From Salinivirgaceae bacterium (GTDB taxonomy: Bacteria; Bacteroidota; Bacteroidia; Bacteroidales; SZUA-534), in contig JAQICC010000124.1 of assembly GCA_027858735.1 (NCBI GenBank), positions 1 through 38,412 of the forward strand: a stretch of 38,412 bases of DNA, in the 5' to 3' direction. Every line of letters starts with the position of its first letter. The stretch's first letter is position 1. The position numbers and the translations under genes were made by a program. Positions 1 through 9,792 of the stretch are shown piece after piece. The notes under the pieces were generated by a model. The model was given only the letters and a program-made list of their open reading frames with translations. It searched no databases and was not told where the DNA came from.

Positions 1-17
1 AAAATAATTCGTGTATT

Positions 18-36
18 CCCCGAATCAAGTTCGGGG
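18..36. repeat. Short perfect hairpin, CCCCGAA stem
   Basis: CCCCGAA at 18-24 and TTCGGGG at 30-36 form a perfect 7-bp stem around a 5-base loop, TCAAG. It could be the end of a transcription unit to the left of the window, but no T-run follows, so a dispersed intergenic palindrome is equally likely. Only the inverted repeat is directly seen. Confidence 0.5.
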
Positions 37-551
37 CAGGCTGTGGTTTAAAGTATAAATTCAAATAGTCGTATTTATATTTAACTTGATCACCAGCACC
101 TCAAAATAATATTTTGCCAATTTTCATAATTCATAGGCTATTCTTGCAGTTTTCCGGTCTTTTCCTAAAACTTACTTCAAATCCTTATTTCTAAAGCCCA
201 ATGATCGATGACTTAATAACAATGACTATTTGGCAATTAATATGCTATTTGTGAATATTAGGAAAGTTCGTTCTTTAGCAGCGAGGTTAAGCACCGACAT
301 TAATCTTTTTTAAAATTAACGCCGTGTAAAACAATTGAATATCAGTTAATAGATTCTTTTTGCCATGGTTTTTCCAATGTATTTTCTTATAATTGCGGCA
401 TTGTATTATTAACCATAAGCCAACAATAATTGCATAATTACTTTGAGTCACTTTACCAGATATTCGAAACAACATTTTTTAAGCCATAAAGGGGTCGTGA
501 TTCAAATCAAATTAGGAATGCAAAATTTTGATAAACCACATTTAACGAGAT
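37..551. other. Non-coding stretch before the first gene
   Basis: This AT-rich stretch of about 515 bases contains no open frame that I believe is a gene. The only sizeable frame is 62 codons on the minus strand (287-475); its translation shows no signal peptide or recognisable domain. No convincing TAnnTTTG promoter box was found upstream of the gene at 552, so the promoter of that gene remains unassigned. Confidence 0.5.
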
Positions 552-3500
552 ATGCCCATAATAAATATTTTCTATAGCCAAATAAAAAGGTGTAAATACG
601 TGTTTTTGTTTTTGCTAGTAATTTCTCACCTTTCTTTAAAATCACAGTTTGTTAGTAAGGGAGGAAATATAAGCGCTAACGAAATTTGGAGTGATACCGT
701 TAAAGTAACCAGTGATATTACCATTGAAAATGGAGTAATTTTAACCATTTCAGCAGGTTGTGTGGTCGAATTTCAGGACCATTATAGTTTTAATGTACAA
801 GGAAAGGTAGTTGCTGAGGCAGCAAAAAATAATCGCATCATATTTCGTGCGAAAGATACAGTACTAACGTCAAGTTCTGGCGGTTGGCAAGGAATTAGGT
901 TCGACAATACCGATACGGCAAATGACACTTCACGATTTAGCTATTGTAAATTTTTTCATGGCAATGCTTACGGATTAGATTGGTTCGACCAGCAAGGAGG
1001 TGCTTTTGCTTTTCGCGATTTTGATAAAGCACTTATTAAAAATACTGTATTTAAGTATGGAAAGGCAACCGGGAATAATGCAATTATTTATGTTCGAAAT
1101 TCATCGCCTAGTTTGTTAGGTAACCTTATAGCCAATAATGTAGCTTCAGCAATTGAACTTAGTAATGCAGCCAATCCCTTAATAATTAATAATACCATTG
1201 TTAATAATACAGGCTATGGTATAAATAGAAATAGTTATACTCCTGTTGTAAAGAACTGTATACTAATCAGTAATAAAGCGGGTAACCTTCGCGAATTTTC
1301 GAATCAGGGTAATTATATTTCGTATTCCAATATTAAAAATTCTGGTTTTAATAATAATGGTAATATCGATGATAATCCAGAATTTAAAGACTTGTATTCA
1401 CAAAACTATGAGCTTCAAAATATTAGTCCATGTATTGATGCGGGCAGTTTAACGGAGGAACATTATGGATTGGAATTTGATATTTTGGGAAATGTACGTG
1501 TTTTTGAGGGGCAAAGAGATACGATTGTTGATATGGGTGCTTATGAAGTTACCGAAGAGCAGGTACCTTTATTTCAGGTAAACCCTGATACCTTATACTT
1601 TGATAGTTTAATGATAGGGGAATCACGGTTACTACAAATAGCAGTTGCGAATAACGAAGCTTATCCAATAACAGTGTCCAAAATAAGTAGCTTAAGCGAT
1701 AATTTTATTGTTCATAATTTTGAAACGCTAACCATAGATACTAGCGAGCAGAAGGTTTATATGATTGAATTTAAGCCAAATACAGTAGCTGAATATCAAT
1801 CGTATATAGCTATAGAAAGTAATTATAGAAAACAGAATTTCGATTCGGTAGTATTAATAGGCAAAGGGTTGGATGCACCAACTTTTGTTGTGAACGCATC
1901 AAAAATTGAAGAGGTTTTAAATTGCACCACTTTTGTTGAATCAAATTTTACAATACAGAATCAGGGAACCGGTGTTTTGTACTATAACATTCCAAGTGAA
2001 ATTGCTGATAACTTTGAAAACGATCTGGGACAATGGAAAATTACGGGCAGTTGGGGTTTAGAGTTTGATGAACAAAGAGCTTCAAATGTTCTATCAGAGC
2101 GTCCTGGTGATAATTACCAGCCAAATGCAGACATGCACATTGAGATAAAAAACAAAATGTTTGTGTTTGATCCTAAGAATTGTGCGTTGAGCTATTCGCT
2201 TAAAACAGAAATGGAAAACTGTTGCGATTTTTTCAACACCGAGTTTAAAATAAATGATAGTAACTGGCAGATTCTGGATAGCCGGAATGGATATTTGGAT
2301 TGGGCTTCCTATGTTTTTGATCTATCAACCTATGTAAGTCAAGGTGATTCATTAGCAATTCGTTTTAGCTTTAGTTCCGATAATTCCAATAATTTTCCTG
2401 GAATAAAAGTCGATAATTTTCTACTGACTGGTTCAGGCTCAGAGTACTTAACCTTTAATAAAACCAATGGTGCAATAAATCCTGGCGATAGTGATGAAAT
2501 AACAATAAACTTTGATGCAAATGGATATGAAGGCGCCATGTATGATACTAAATTCAAAATAGAAAGCAACGATCCATTAAAACAAGATGATACTATTTCA
2601 ATGGTTTATAATTTAAATCGTTTTAGTACTTGCGAAATTATCAATCAGCAAATTGTTTTTGACACTATTGATGTTTTAAATCACGATACATTACCATTAT
2701 TCATTACTAATTTTGGTTGTGATACATTATTAATTAAAAAATGTTTTACTACTAGTTCCTATTTTAGTGTTGATAGTATCTTGGCTTTAAAAGTTGCACC
2801 AAATGACACATTGGCATTGCAAGTTGTCTTCAATCCAACCGATTCATTACTGTACCTTGATAAGGTTAACTTGGTACTAGATAGTGAGAATAATGATACT
2901 ATTTTGGTTGATATAAGCGGTAAAGGAAACAATTATCCAATTTTTTCAATATCGCAAAACGTTATTGACACAACATTATTTTGTGATGAAATCGTTATAA
3001 ACAAAACAACAATTAAAAATACCGGAACCGATACCCTTTTATATATGATTCCAGGTAATTTTAATGATACTTTTAATAATGAACTTGCAAACTGGGTATC
3101 TTCTGGAAATTGGGGAACTATTTATGACGAGGAAATTCAGAGCATGGTATTAAGCGATAGCCCAAGTGGGGATTATAGTGGTTCATCAACAAACTCAATT
3201 TCTTTAGAAAACAAGTTTTTTATTTTTGATGCTGAGCAAAGTGCTTTATCTTTTAAAATTAAATACGATATTGAAACATGTTGCGACAGCCTTCAATTGG
3301 CCATTAAGGTGAATCAAAAACCCTGGCAGGTAATAGCAACGTTTACCGGTATAAGTAATTGGATGGATTACAAATATGACTTGGCACCTATTGTATCGTC
3401 GGGTGATTCGGTAAATTTTAAATTTTTTTTAGCAACCGATGGGGCAGTAAATAAAGATGGTTTAAGCCTTGATGACTTTCAAATTATGGGTAGCGGACTG

Positions 3501-6500
3501 GGCATTGTATCCATAAATAAAACAAATGGAGTTTTATTGCCAGGTGAGTCTGATGTTATTGAACTTAGCTTCGATGCTAATCAATTCAATATCAGTAATA
3601 TTAAAACAAATTTCAGCATCAATTCTAATGAGCCATTTCAGAATGTTGATATCATAAGTTGCAATTATAACATTAATAAATACAGTACCATTAACGTGTT
3701 GTATGATAGTTTAATATTTGACCAGACGACTGTTTTGATTACTGATACGCTTGCATGCTTTTATGAGAACTTCGGGTGTGATACTTTAAAAATAAACAGC
3801 CTTGTTTCCAACTCGAATGTATTTAGTGTAGTTAGTTCCACGTTACTTGACATTGCTCCAGGAGATACGGGGTTTTTTAATATTGTATTTGAGCCGCAAG
3901 ATTCATTAAACTATGAGGGGGTGCTTACAATAGGCAATAATAGCTTAGCAAATAAAGTTTCAAAAGTTTTTGTATCAGGTAAGGGGAAACCTTATGCTAC
4001 TGCGTATTTAAACACATATTTCATTGATACCACTATTTATTGTGGCAGAAGTGTAAGTACCTTTGTTAATGTAACCAACAAAGGAAACGATACTTTACAA
4101 TATCAGCTTCCGGCCAATTTTATGGATGATTTTAGCGACGGAGTTGCTAATTGGAAATTAAATGGCGACTGGCAAATTGTTTATGATTCCACATTGAATT
4201 TGAATTGCATAACGGATAGTAAATTAGGTGATTATACGGGTAATGAAGAAAAGCATTTTGAACTTGCTCAAGCTTTGAAAATTAACGATGCTAGCAGTTG
4301 TGATCTCAATTATTGGTTAAAATTTGATATTGAAGAATGTTGTGACTTTATATACACAGATATTAAAGTGAATAATGGCAGCTGGCAGCAGTTGCAAAAG
4401 TTAAGTGGTAAGCAAGCTTGGCAAAACTTTAATTTGCCGCTTTCTAATTACCTTACCGATAATGATTCATTATTAATACGCTTTCGTTTTAAAACTGATT
4501 TTACAAATTTTGCAGATGGCGTTTATATTGCTGATATTAATGTTACCGGTATTGGTTCTGAAGAATTGTTACTTAGTAAAAGTCAGGGAACGGTTTCACC
4601 TGGAGAAACAGATACCATTGAAGTTATCTTTCATAGTACTTATCAGTATCGCAACAAGTACCAGGAAAGTATAATTATAACCACAAATAATCCATTAAAT
4701 ATGTTAGATACTTTGTGGTTCAGTTATAATATTGACAAAATGGGTTCGTTAAATCAGGTTCAAAGTGAAGTGGAATTTGGTAATGTTGATGTAATGACCA
4801 GGGAATATGTACCGTTTGATTTTTACAACATTGGTTGTGATACCCTTTTTATAAGCGATGTATTTACAGGTAATTCAGTTTTTTTGGTCGATTCTGGATA
4901 TTCTAAATTTGTTTTACCCGATGATACAGCTACTATTAAAGTACTATTTCAACCAACTGATTCGATATTTTATTCGGATTATTTAACTGTTGTTCATTCA
5001 GGCTTATATGCTGATACTACCCTTATTCAAATATCAGGAACTGGTAATCCTTACCCCATTTTACAGATTGTTAAAGGTTCAATTAAAGAGACGCAGTTAT
5101 GTGGAACAGAGCGTAGTTTTGAATATGAATTATCCAATTTGGGTACCACACCTTTAAATTATTATATACCTGTCGATTTTGTTGAAGATTTTGAAAAAGG
5201 CATACAAAAATGGGAAGTATCTGGCAATTGGGATACCCTAAGGAATGTTTCAACAGGCAGTGCCGTATTGACTGATAGCCCGTTAGGTAATTATTTAAAT
5301 AGCGATGAATCTAGTATTACGCTTAAAAATGGTATTTTAATTTTAAATGAAGCTGAATGCGTATTGAGCTACGATATTAGTCACGAATTGGAAAATTGTT
5401 GCGATTATTTAATTACTGAAATACAAGTAAATAATGAGAATTGGATTGAACTTGAAAAGGTAAATAATACAGTAGATTGGGCAACATTAAGTTTTCAATT
5501 GTCGGAGTATGTCGAACATAATGATCTGTTAAAAGTAAGGTTCAGATTAACTTCTGATATTCAAAATAATTTTGATGGAGTGCTTATTGATAATATAAAA
5601 ATTACAGGTTCAAGTGCACATAATACACAATTGACCACGAACAGGGGAACTATTCAGCCAAATGAAATAAAAACAATTCGCCTGGATAGTAGAATTGCTT
5701 TAGCTACACTTACTTCAGAAACTGGAATATTATATTTATATACGAATGACCCCTATAATTCATTAGATTCACTATCATACACCATTACAAATGATCATAA
5801 TGGAATTGATATATTTCATGGAGGTGGACGAGAAGGAGCCGTAAGTTTTGTTTTAGATTCAAATGTGTTTGTTGCTTTAGGAAAAAACAACGATGGATTA
5901 CTAAATGATGTTTGGATGTTCGATCCAAATGCTGATTTATGGGTTCAAAAAAACAATTTTCCTGGTGGCCATAGAATTAATGCAAGTTCTTTTGTATTAA
6001 ATGGTAATGCTTATATTGGACTTGGATACGATGCCACTACAAATCAGAATTATAAAGATTTTTATAGGTACAATGCAATAACAGATTCTTGGACACAAAT
6101 AGCATATTATCCGGGTAAAGCACGTTCGGCTGCGGTATCGTTTGTTCAAACCAACAAAGCTTATGTTGGAACAGGAGTAAATTATGGTATCGATACTACA
6201 TATTTTAACGATTTTTGGGCCTATATTCCTGACAGTAATAGCTGGGATAGTGTTATGGTAATGGATACCGTTGAACGAGCAGGAACGGTTGCCTTTTCGG
6301 TTTACAATAAGTGTTATGTGGCGGGTGGTTTTAATGCGAAATTAGGTGTTTTAACCGACCTTTGGGAATACCTTCCCGATAGTAATTTGTGGTCGAACAA
6401 GCAAGTTGAAAACTCAAATATTGCTTCGTTTTATAAGACAAAAGCCATTTGTGTTGGTAACAAAGCCATTGTTTCATATGGTAATTCATCTAATATTTAT

Positions 6501-7541
6501 ACCTATCATCCCCAATCCAATTCTCTTATTAATGTGGGTGATAATTTGGTTTTAGGAAAAATTCGTTCACAGGGTATATCATTTATTTATATGAATAAGG
6601 CATATTTTGGATTAGGAAAAGCCATAGGTATTGAAGATAATACAAACCCATATCCATACTTAATTAAACAAATAGATATACCATTTACTCATTCGCCAAC
6701 CGGAATTAATTTATCAAAAAACCAGGTAGATGAAATAAATGAGGGTGTTAATTTGGTAGGGAAACTTTCAACTGATGATAAAACATTTAATGATCAATTT
6801 GAATACAGTATTGTAGATAGCAATAAATACTTTTATATAGATGGATCAAGATTAATGGCAAAGGATATTGATTATGAGCAGATAAAAGAGACTAAGTTAG
6901 TTGTGAAATCAACAGACAATGAGCAAAATTATTTTGAACAAGCCTTTGAAGTGTTTGTGAACGATATACCAGAATGCCCAATTGATTTAACATTATTAAA
7001 AGATACTATAAAGACTAACTTGCCAGTAGGCAGTTTAGTTGGAACATTTATAGTTGATGATCAAGATACTTTAGATACACATACTTTAGCAATAAATTAT
7101 AAAGACGGACCTTTAGATAGTTATTTTTATAATATAGATGGCTTTAAATTAGTTACAAAATTAGAAATAACTAAGAACGATAGACCTCATCGTTTCTTTG
7201 TTGAAGTTACCGATAGTTTTGGTTTAAGCAATATATTCAAAGTGGTTGTCAATATAATTGAAGGAGTTGGAATTAATCAAATTCAAAAATCAGACGATCT
7301 TTTTAATATTTACCCAAATCCTGCAAATAATCAGCTTAAAATAAAAGCGTTAAATATAAATTATGAGGTACAAGAATTAACATTGTTATCCATGAATGGA
7401 GATATAGTAATACATAAAACTTATAATTCGAATAATTTACCGATTATTGAACTGGATGTGAGTATACTTGAAAAGGGAGCTTATTTATTATTAATAAAGA
7501 CATCTAATGAAGAATATTATAGAAAAGTTATGATTGAATAA
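552..7541 (+). CDS. Giant T9SS-exported multidomain surface protein (beta-helix, MAM-like/ASH repeats, kelch, cadherin-like)
   Basis: Predicted secreted or cell-surface protein of 2329 residues. Residues 1-31 are a signal peptide (hydrophobic VFLFLLVISHLSL, cut after KSQ). Residues about 35-335 look like a right-handed beta-helix. From residue 458 comes a tandem array with a 353-residue period; each unit has an ASH-like strand region, a jelly-roll resembling the MAM-type domain of immune inhibitor A proteases (F-x-x-x-L-x-x-W-x-x-x-G-x-W), a vicinal CCD cysteine pair, and further ASH-like domains with GCDTL. Residues about 1755-2030 are kelch-like, about 2050-2240 cadherin-like, and about 2255-2329 a T9SS type A sorting domain (NIYPNPANNQ to the end). 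No catalytic site was seen, so adhesion or matrix binding is inferred. The gene stands alone: a hairpin follows it and a 201-base gap separates it from the next gene. It is AT-rich compared with the operon core. Confidence 0.9.
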   Translation: MPIINIFYSQIKRCKYVFLFLLVISHLSLKSQFVSKGGNISANEIWSDTVKVTSDITIENGVILTISAGCVVEFQDHYSFNVQGKVVAEAAKNNRIIFRAKDTVLTSSSGGWQGIRFDNTDTANDTSRFSYCKFFHGNAYGLDWFDQQGGAFAFRDFDKALIKNTVFKYGKATGNNAIIYVRNSSPSLLGNLIANNVASAIELSNAANPLIINNTIVNNTGYGINRNSYTPVVKNCILISNKAGNLREFSNQGNYISYSNIKNSGFNNNGNIDDNPEFKDLYSQNYELQNISPCIDAGSLTEEHYGLEFDILGNVRVFEGQRDTIVDMGAYEVTEEQVPLFQVNPDTLYFDSLMIGESRLLQIAVANNEAYPITVSKISSLSDNFIVHNFETLTIDTSEQKVYMIEFKPNTVAEYQSYIAIESNYRKQNFDSVVLIGKGLDAPTFVVNASKIEEVLNCTTFVESNFTIQNQGTGVLYYNIPSEIADNFENDLGQWKITGSWGLEFDEQRASNVLSERPGDNYQPNADMHIEIKNKMFVFDPKNCALSYSLKTEMENCCDFFNTEFKINDSNWQILDSRNGYLDWASYVFDLSTYVSQGDSLAIRFSFSSDNSNNFPGIKVDNFLLTGSGSEYLTFNKTNGAINPGDSDEITINFDANGYEGAMYDTKFKIESNDPLKQDDTISMVYNLNRFSTCEIINQQIVFDTIDVLNHDTLPLFITNFGCDTLLIKKCFTTSSYFSVDSILALKVAPNDTLALQVVFNPTDSLLYLDKVNLVLDSENNDTILVDISGKGNNYPIFSISQNVIDTTLFCDEIVINKTTIKNTGTDTLLYMIPGNFNDTFNNELANWVSSGNWGTIYDEEIQSMVLSDSPSGDYSGSSTNSISLENKFFIFDAEQSALSFKIKYDIETCCDSLQLAIKVNQKPWQVIATFTGISNWMDYKYDLAPIVSSGDSVNFKFFLATDGAVNKDGLSLDDFQIMGSGLGIVSINKTNGVLLPGESDVIELSFDANQFNISNIKTNFSINSNEPFQNVDIISCNYNINKYSTINVLYDSLIFDQTTVLITDTLACFYENFGCDTLKINSLVSNSNVFSVVSSTLLDIAPGDTGFFNIVFEPQDSLNYEGVLTIGNNSLANKVSKVFVSGKGKPYATAYLNTYFIDTTIYCGRSVSTFVNVTNKGNDTLQYQLPANFMDDFSDGVANWKLNGDWQIVYDSTLNLNCITDSKLGDYTGNEEKHFELAQALKINDASSCDLNYWLKFDIEECCDFIYTDIKVNNGSWQQLQKLSGKQAWQNFNLPLSNYLTDNDSLLIRFRFKTDFTNFADGVYIADINVTGIGSEELLLSKSQGTVSPGETDTIEVIFHSTYQYRNKYQESIIITTNNPLNMLDTLWFSYNIDKMGSLNQVQSEVEFGNVDVMTREYVPFDFYNIGCDTLFISDVFTGNSVFLVDSGYSKFVLPDDTATIKVLFQPTDSIFYSDYLTVVHSGLYADTTLIQISGTGNPYPILQIVKGSIKETQLCGTERSFEYELSNLGTTPLNYYIPVDFVEDFEKGIQKWEVSGNWDTLRNVSTGSAVLTDSPLGNYLNSDESSITLKNGILILNEAECVLSYDISHELENCCDYLITEIQVNNENWIELEKVNNTVDWATLSFQLSEYVEHNDLLKVRFRLTSDIQNNFDGVLIDNIKITGSSAHNTQLTTNRGTIQPNEIKTIRLDSRIALATLTSETGILYLYTNDPYNSLDSLSYTITNDHNGIDIFHGGGREGAVSFVLDSNVFVALGKNNDGLLNDVWMFDPNADLWVQKNNFPGGHRINASSFVLNGNAYIGLGYDATTNQNYKDFYRYNAITDSWTQIAYYPGKARSAAVSFVQTNKAYVGTGVNYGIDTTYFNDFWAYIPDSNSWDSVMVMDTVERAGTVAFSVYNKCYVAGGFNAKLGVLTDLWEYLPDSNLWSNKQVENSNIASFYKTKAICVGNKAIVSYGNSSNIYTYHPQSNSLINVGDNLVLGKIRSQGISFIYMNKAYFGLGKAIGIEDNTNPYPYLIKQIDIPFTHSPTGINLSKNQVDEINEGVNLVGKLSTDDKTFNDQFEYSIVDSNKYFYIDGSRLMAKDIDYEQIKETKLVVKSTDNEQNYFEQAFEVFVNDIPECPIDLTLLKDTIKTNLPVGSLVGTFIVDDQDTLDTHTLAINYKDGPLDSYFYNIDGFKLVTKLEITKNDRPHRFFVEVTDSFGLSNIFKVVVNIIEGVGINQIQKSDDLFNIYPNPANNQLKIKALNINYEVQELTLLSMNGDIVIHKTYNSNNLPIIELDVSILEKGAYLLLIKTSNEEYYRKVMIE
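1923..5800 (+). repeat. Tandem coding repeat, period exactly 1059 bp, three full units plus a partial fourth
   Basis: The cysteine codons that open each unit lie at 1923, 2982, 4041 and 5100, exactly 1059 bases (353 codons) apart each time. Sequence identity between units is modest, but landmarks recur in the same order: N-x-G-T/N-D-T-L, the F-x-x-x-x-x-x-W-x-x-x-G-x-W opening of the jelly-roll, the CCD pair, and GCDTL. Unit 4 keeps the jelly-roll but lacks the last ASH-like segment, because the kelch region begins at about 5815. The end coordinate is approximate. Confidence 0.85.
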
Positions 7542-7559
7542 AATAAGAAATTTGTCATG

Positions 7560-7587
7560 ATTATTTGTGATGCAAATCATAAATAAT
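7560..7587 (+). terminator. Hairpin after the first giant gene, terminator-like
   Basis: ATTATTTGTGAT (7560-7571) pairs with ATCATAAATAAT (7576-7587), with one G-T wobble, around the tetraloop GCAA. It begins 18 bases after the stop codon. The stem is AT-rich and no clear T-run follows, so it may be a weak terminator or a 3' stability hairpin. Confidence 0.4.
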
Positions 7588-7596
7588 GATAATACC

Positions 7597-7628
7597 TTTG
7601 GTAAAAACTTAATTTTTGATTTAATTTG
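7597..7628 (+). promoter_or_regulatory. Candidate promoter of the Fn3/beta-barrel gene pair
   Basis: TTTG at 7597-7600 is followed after 21 bases by TAATTTG at 7622-7628, one base short of the Bacteroidota -7 consensus TAnnTTTG. A second near-match, TAATTTTTG, lies at 7610-7618. It is the best candidate in the 201-base gap, but imperfect. Confidence 0.25.
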
Positions 7629-7742
7629 CTGAAAACCACGGGGCTAAAATTTTTACAAAAGACATTGGACGGATAGGAACTTTGATTTTAAAAACTCAAG
7701 GGTGTTGAGTCTTACTAAAAGTTAACCCATAAAATATTTTGA

Positions 7743-9791
7743 ATGGTTAAATTTTGTGTGTTGATGGTACTGTTATGCTTTTTAACAACAGCTAACGGAC
7801 AAACCGACGGTGTCGAACTTATAGCATCGCCTCGTCAAGATTCTATAATGCTACGCTGGGCTCCCAGAAACCCCTATACATGGCAACTAGCCAACAAATA
7901 TGGTTATTTAGTAAAACGCTATACCATTGTCCGCGGTAAAAAAGTTGTTAAAGAGGTTACTGTTGTCGATTTAACCAATACACCCATAAAGCCTGCACCA
8001 TTAAATGAGTGGGAACCCTATAGCGATGACAAATTTGTAAGCATTGCAGCCGAATGTATTTTTTCTACGGTTTACGGTGAGGTACCCACGGGCATAAATC
8101 CACATTTTGCCTATAAAAAGTATAAAGAACAAGAACACCGTTTTGGTTTTGCCTTGTATGCTGCCGATCAATCACCACAAGTGGCAAAATTATCGGGACT
8201 ATATTTTGCAGACAAAACTGCATTAGTAAAGGAAAAATATTTATATAAAGTATTTGTAAATGCACCTGATACTTTAGCTGTTGATACAGCAAGTGTATTT
8301 ACAGGCATTAGTGATTATGCTCCCTTACCCAAGCCGCTCGATTTACATGCGGAATGGGGCGATAAAGAAGTTCAACTGAGTTGGAACATACTTTATCTTA
8401 GCCATCACTACAATGCCTACTTTCTTGAAAAATCGTTTGATAATGGAAAAACTTACAAACGCATTAGCGAAAATAATGCTGTTCAGGTTGCCGATAAAGA
8501 TGTAACACCCGAGTATCAATACCTTACCGATACCTTGAAAGATAACAAAGAAACTATTTACTATAGAGTAAGAGGCATTACTCCCTTTGGCGAAACGAGT
8601 CCCCCATCCGATTCTGTTTTTGGTAAGGGACAATTGCCTTTATCTAGCGCGCCGGTGTTTTTCAAAGAAGATGTGTTAGAAAATAAATACATCAAATTAG
8701 AATGGATGTATCCACAAGAAATGAATGAGTATATATCTGGATTTAAGATTTATCGCTCATCGAAACCAAAATCAAAAAAGGAATTAGTTTATAATGGACT
8801 TATTCCTGCAGCACGAGAATATATCGATAGTGTACCCGGCATCACTAATTATTACCTTATTTCAGTATATAACCAAAAGGAAGAAAATGTTACTCCGTTT
8901 ATCACATTTGTTCAGCGTATCGATAGTTTTCCCCCAGAACCTCCTCTTGGTTTTGTTGGTGAAATCGATTCTCTTGGAGCCGCACATTTTCATTGGAAAG
9001 CAAATACAGAAGAAGATATTGACGGTTATAGAATTTACCGAGCAAATAATCCCAAATTTGAATTTGCATTAATCCATTCGGCGGTTATTAAAGACACCAC
9101 ATTCATTGATAGCGTGAGCTTGAAAGTTTTAAACAAAAACATTTATTATTGTATTAAAGCAGTTGATGTGCGCGATAACCAATCGAAATTCTCACCCATA
9201 CTTACTTTAAAACGCCCCGATATTATTCCACCGGTGCCTCCGGTTATTAAAAACCTTGCCTTCGATTCTAAGAATTATGTAGAACTTTTGTGGGTTAACA
9301 GTTCAAGTATTGATGTGGTCAATCATCAGATTTTTCGAAAAGAATTAAACGACTCTGTATTTGAGAATATTGCAACCGTGGGTAAAGGAGATAGCATACG
9401 ATCAACATTTGTTGATAAAACGGTTAAACCTGGAGTCAAATATGTGTATTATTTATCAGCTAAAGATGATAGCGATCTGGTTTCGGCACCTTCAAATTCA
9501 GGATATATAAATACGCCAAGCGATAAGGAAGAAATTATTAAGCTAAAAAGGCGCGTATTGACCGATCGTGTAAAGCTTACCTGGAATATTGAAATGCAAA
9601 AGGAAGTGAAAAAAGTGATAGTTTACCGAAGTATAAACAATGGAGGGATGCAGCTATTGGGCTACTCGGAAACAAACGAATATATCGATAATAAATTGGC
9701 ACCTGAAAAAACATATGAATATTGTATAAAAGCAATATTTATCGATGGTTCGAACTCGGTGTTAAGCAAACCGGTAACTGCAAAAATGTAA
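7743..9791 (+). CDS. Secreted fibronectin type III repeat protein
   Basis: 682 residues. Residues 1-20 are a signal peptide (VLMVLLCFLTTANGQ, cut after GQ); there is no lipobox at the cut site. The N-terminal part (about 22-190) carries PRQDSIMLRWAPRNPYTW, which I recall as typical of a conserved Bacteroidota Fn3 family. It is followed by about five Fn3 modules starting near residues 195, 300, 396, 495 and 595, each with the pattern V-x-L-x-W followed by Y-x-I/V-Y/F-R. There is no enzyme motif and no T9SS sorting domain, so it should stay in the periplasm or at the outer membrane unless carried by a partner. Its stop codon is one base from the start of the beta-barrel gene, which points to co-translation and a joint function. 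The exact role is unknown; a binding or scaffold role for the barrel is inferred. Confidence 0.85.
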   Translation: MVKFCVLMVLLCFLTTANGQTDGVELIASPRQDSIMLRWAPRNPYTWQLANKYGYLVKRYTIVRGKKVVKEVTVVDLTNTPIKPAPLNEWEPYSDDKFVSIAAECIFSTVYGEVPTGINPHFAYKKYKEQEHRFGFALYAADQSPQVAKLSGLYFADKTALVKEKYLYKVFVNAPDTLAVDTASVFTGISDYAPLPKPLDLHAEWGDKEVQLSWNILYLSHHYNAYFLEKSFDNGKTYKRISENNAVQVADKDVTPEYQYLTDTLKDNKETIYYRVRGITPFGETSPPSDSVFGKGQLPLSSAPVFFKEDVLENKYIKLEWMYPQEMNEYISGFKIYRSSKPKSKKELVYNGLIPAAREYIDSVPGITNYYLISVYNQKEENVTPFITFVQRIDSFPPEPPLGFVGEIDSLGAAHFHWKANTEEDIDGYRIYRANNPKFEFALIHSAVIKDTTFIDSVSLKVLNKNIYYCIKAVDVRDNQSKFSPILTLKRPDIIPPVPPVIKNLAFDSKNYVELLWVNSSSIDVVNHQIFRKELNDSVFENIATVGKGDSIRSTFVDKTVKPGVKYVYYLSAKDDSDLVSAPSNSGYINTPSDKEEIIKLKRRVLTDRVKLTWNIEMQKEVKKVIVYRSINNGGMQLLGYSETNEYIDNKLAPEKTYEYCIKAIFIDGSNSVLSKPVTAKM

Positions 9792-9792
9792 T

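Noticed and set aside
287-475. 62-codon minus-strand open frame in the left intergenic region
   Set aside because: No signal peptide, domain or ribosome site could be seen, and it is AT-rich non-coding-like sequence. It might be a transposase remnant, but nothing in it supports that.
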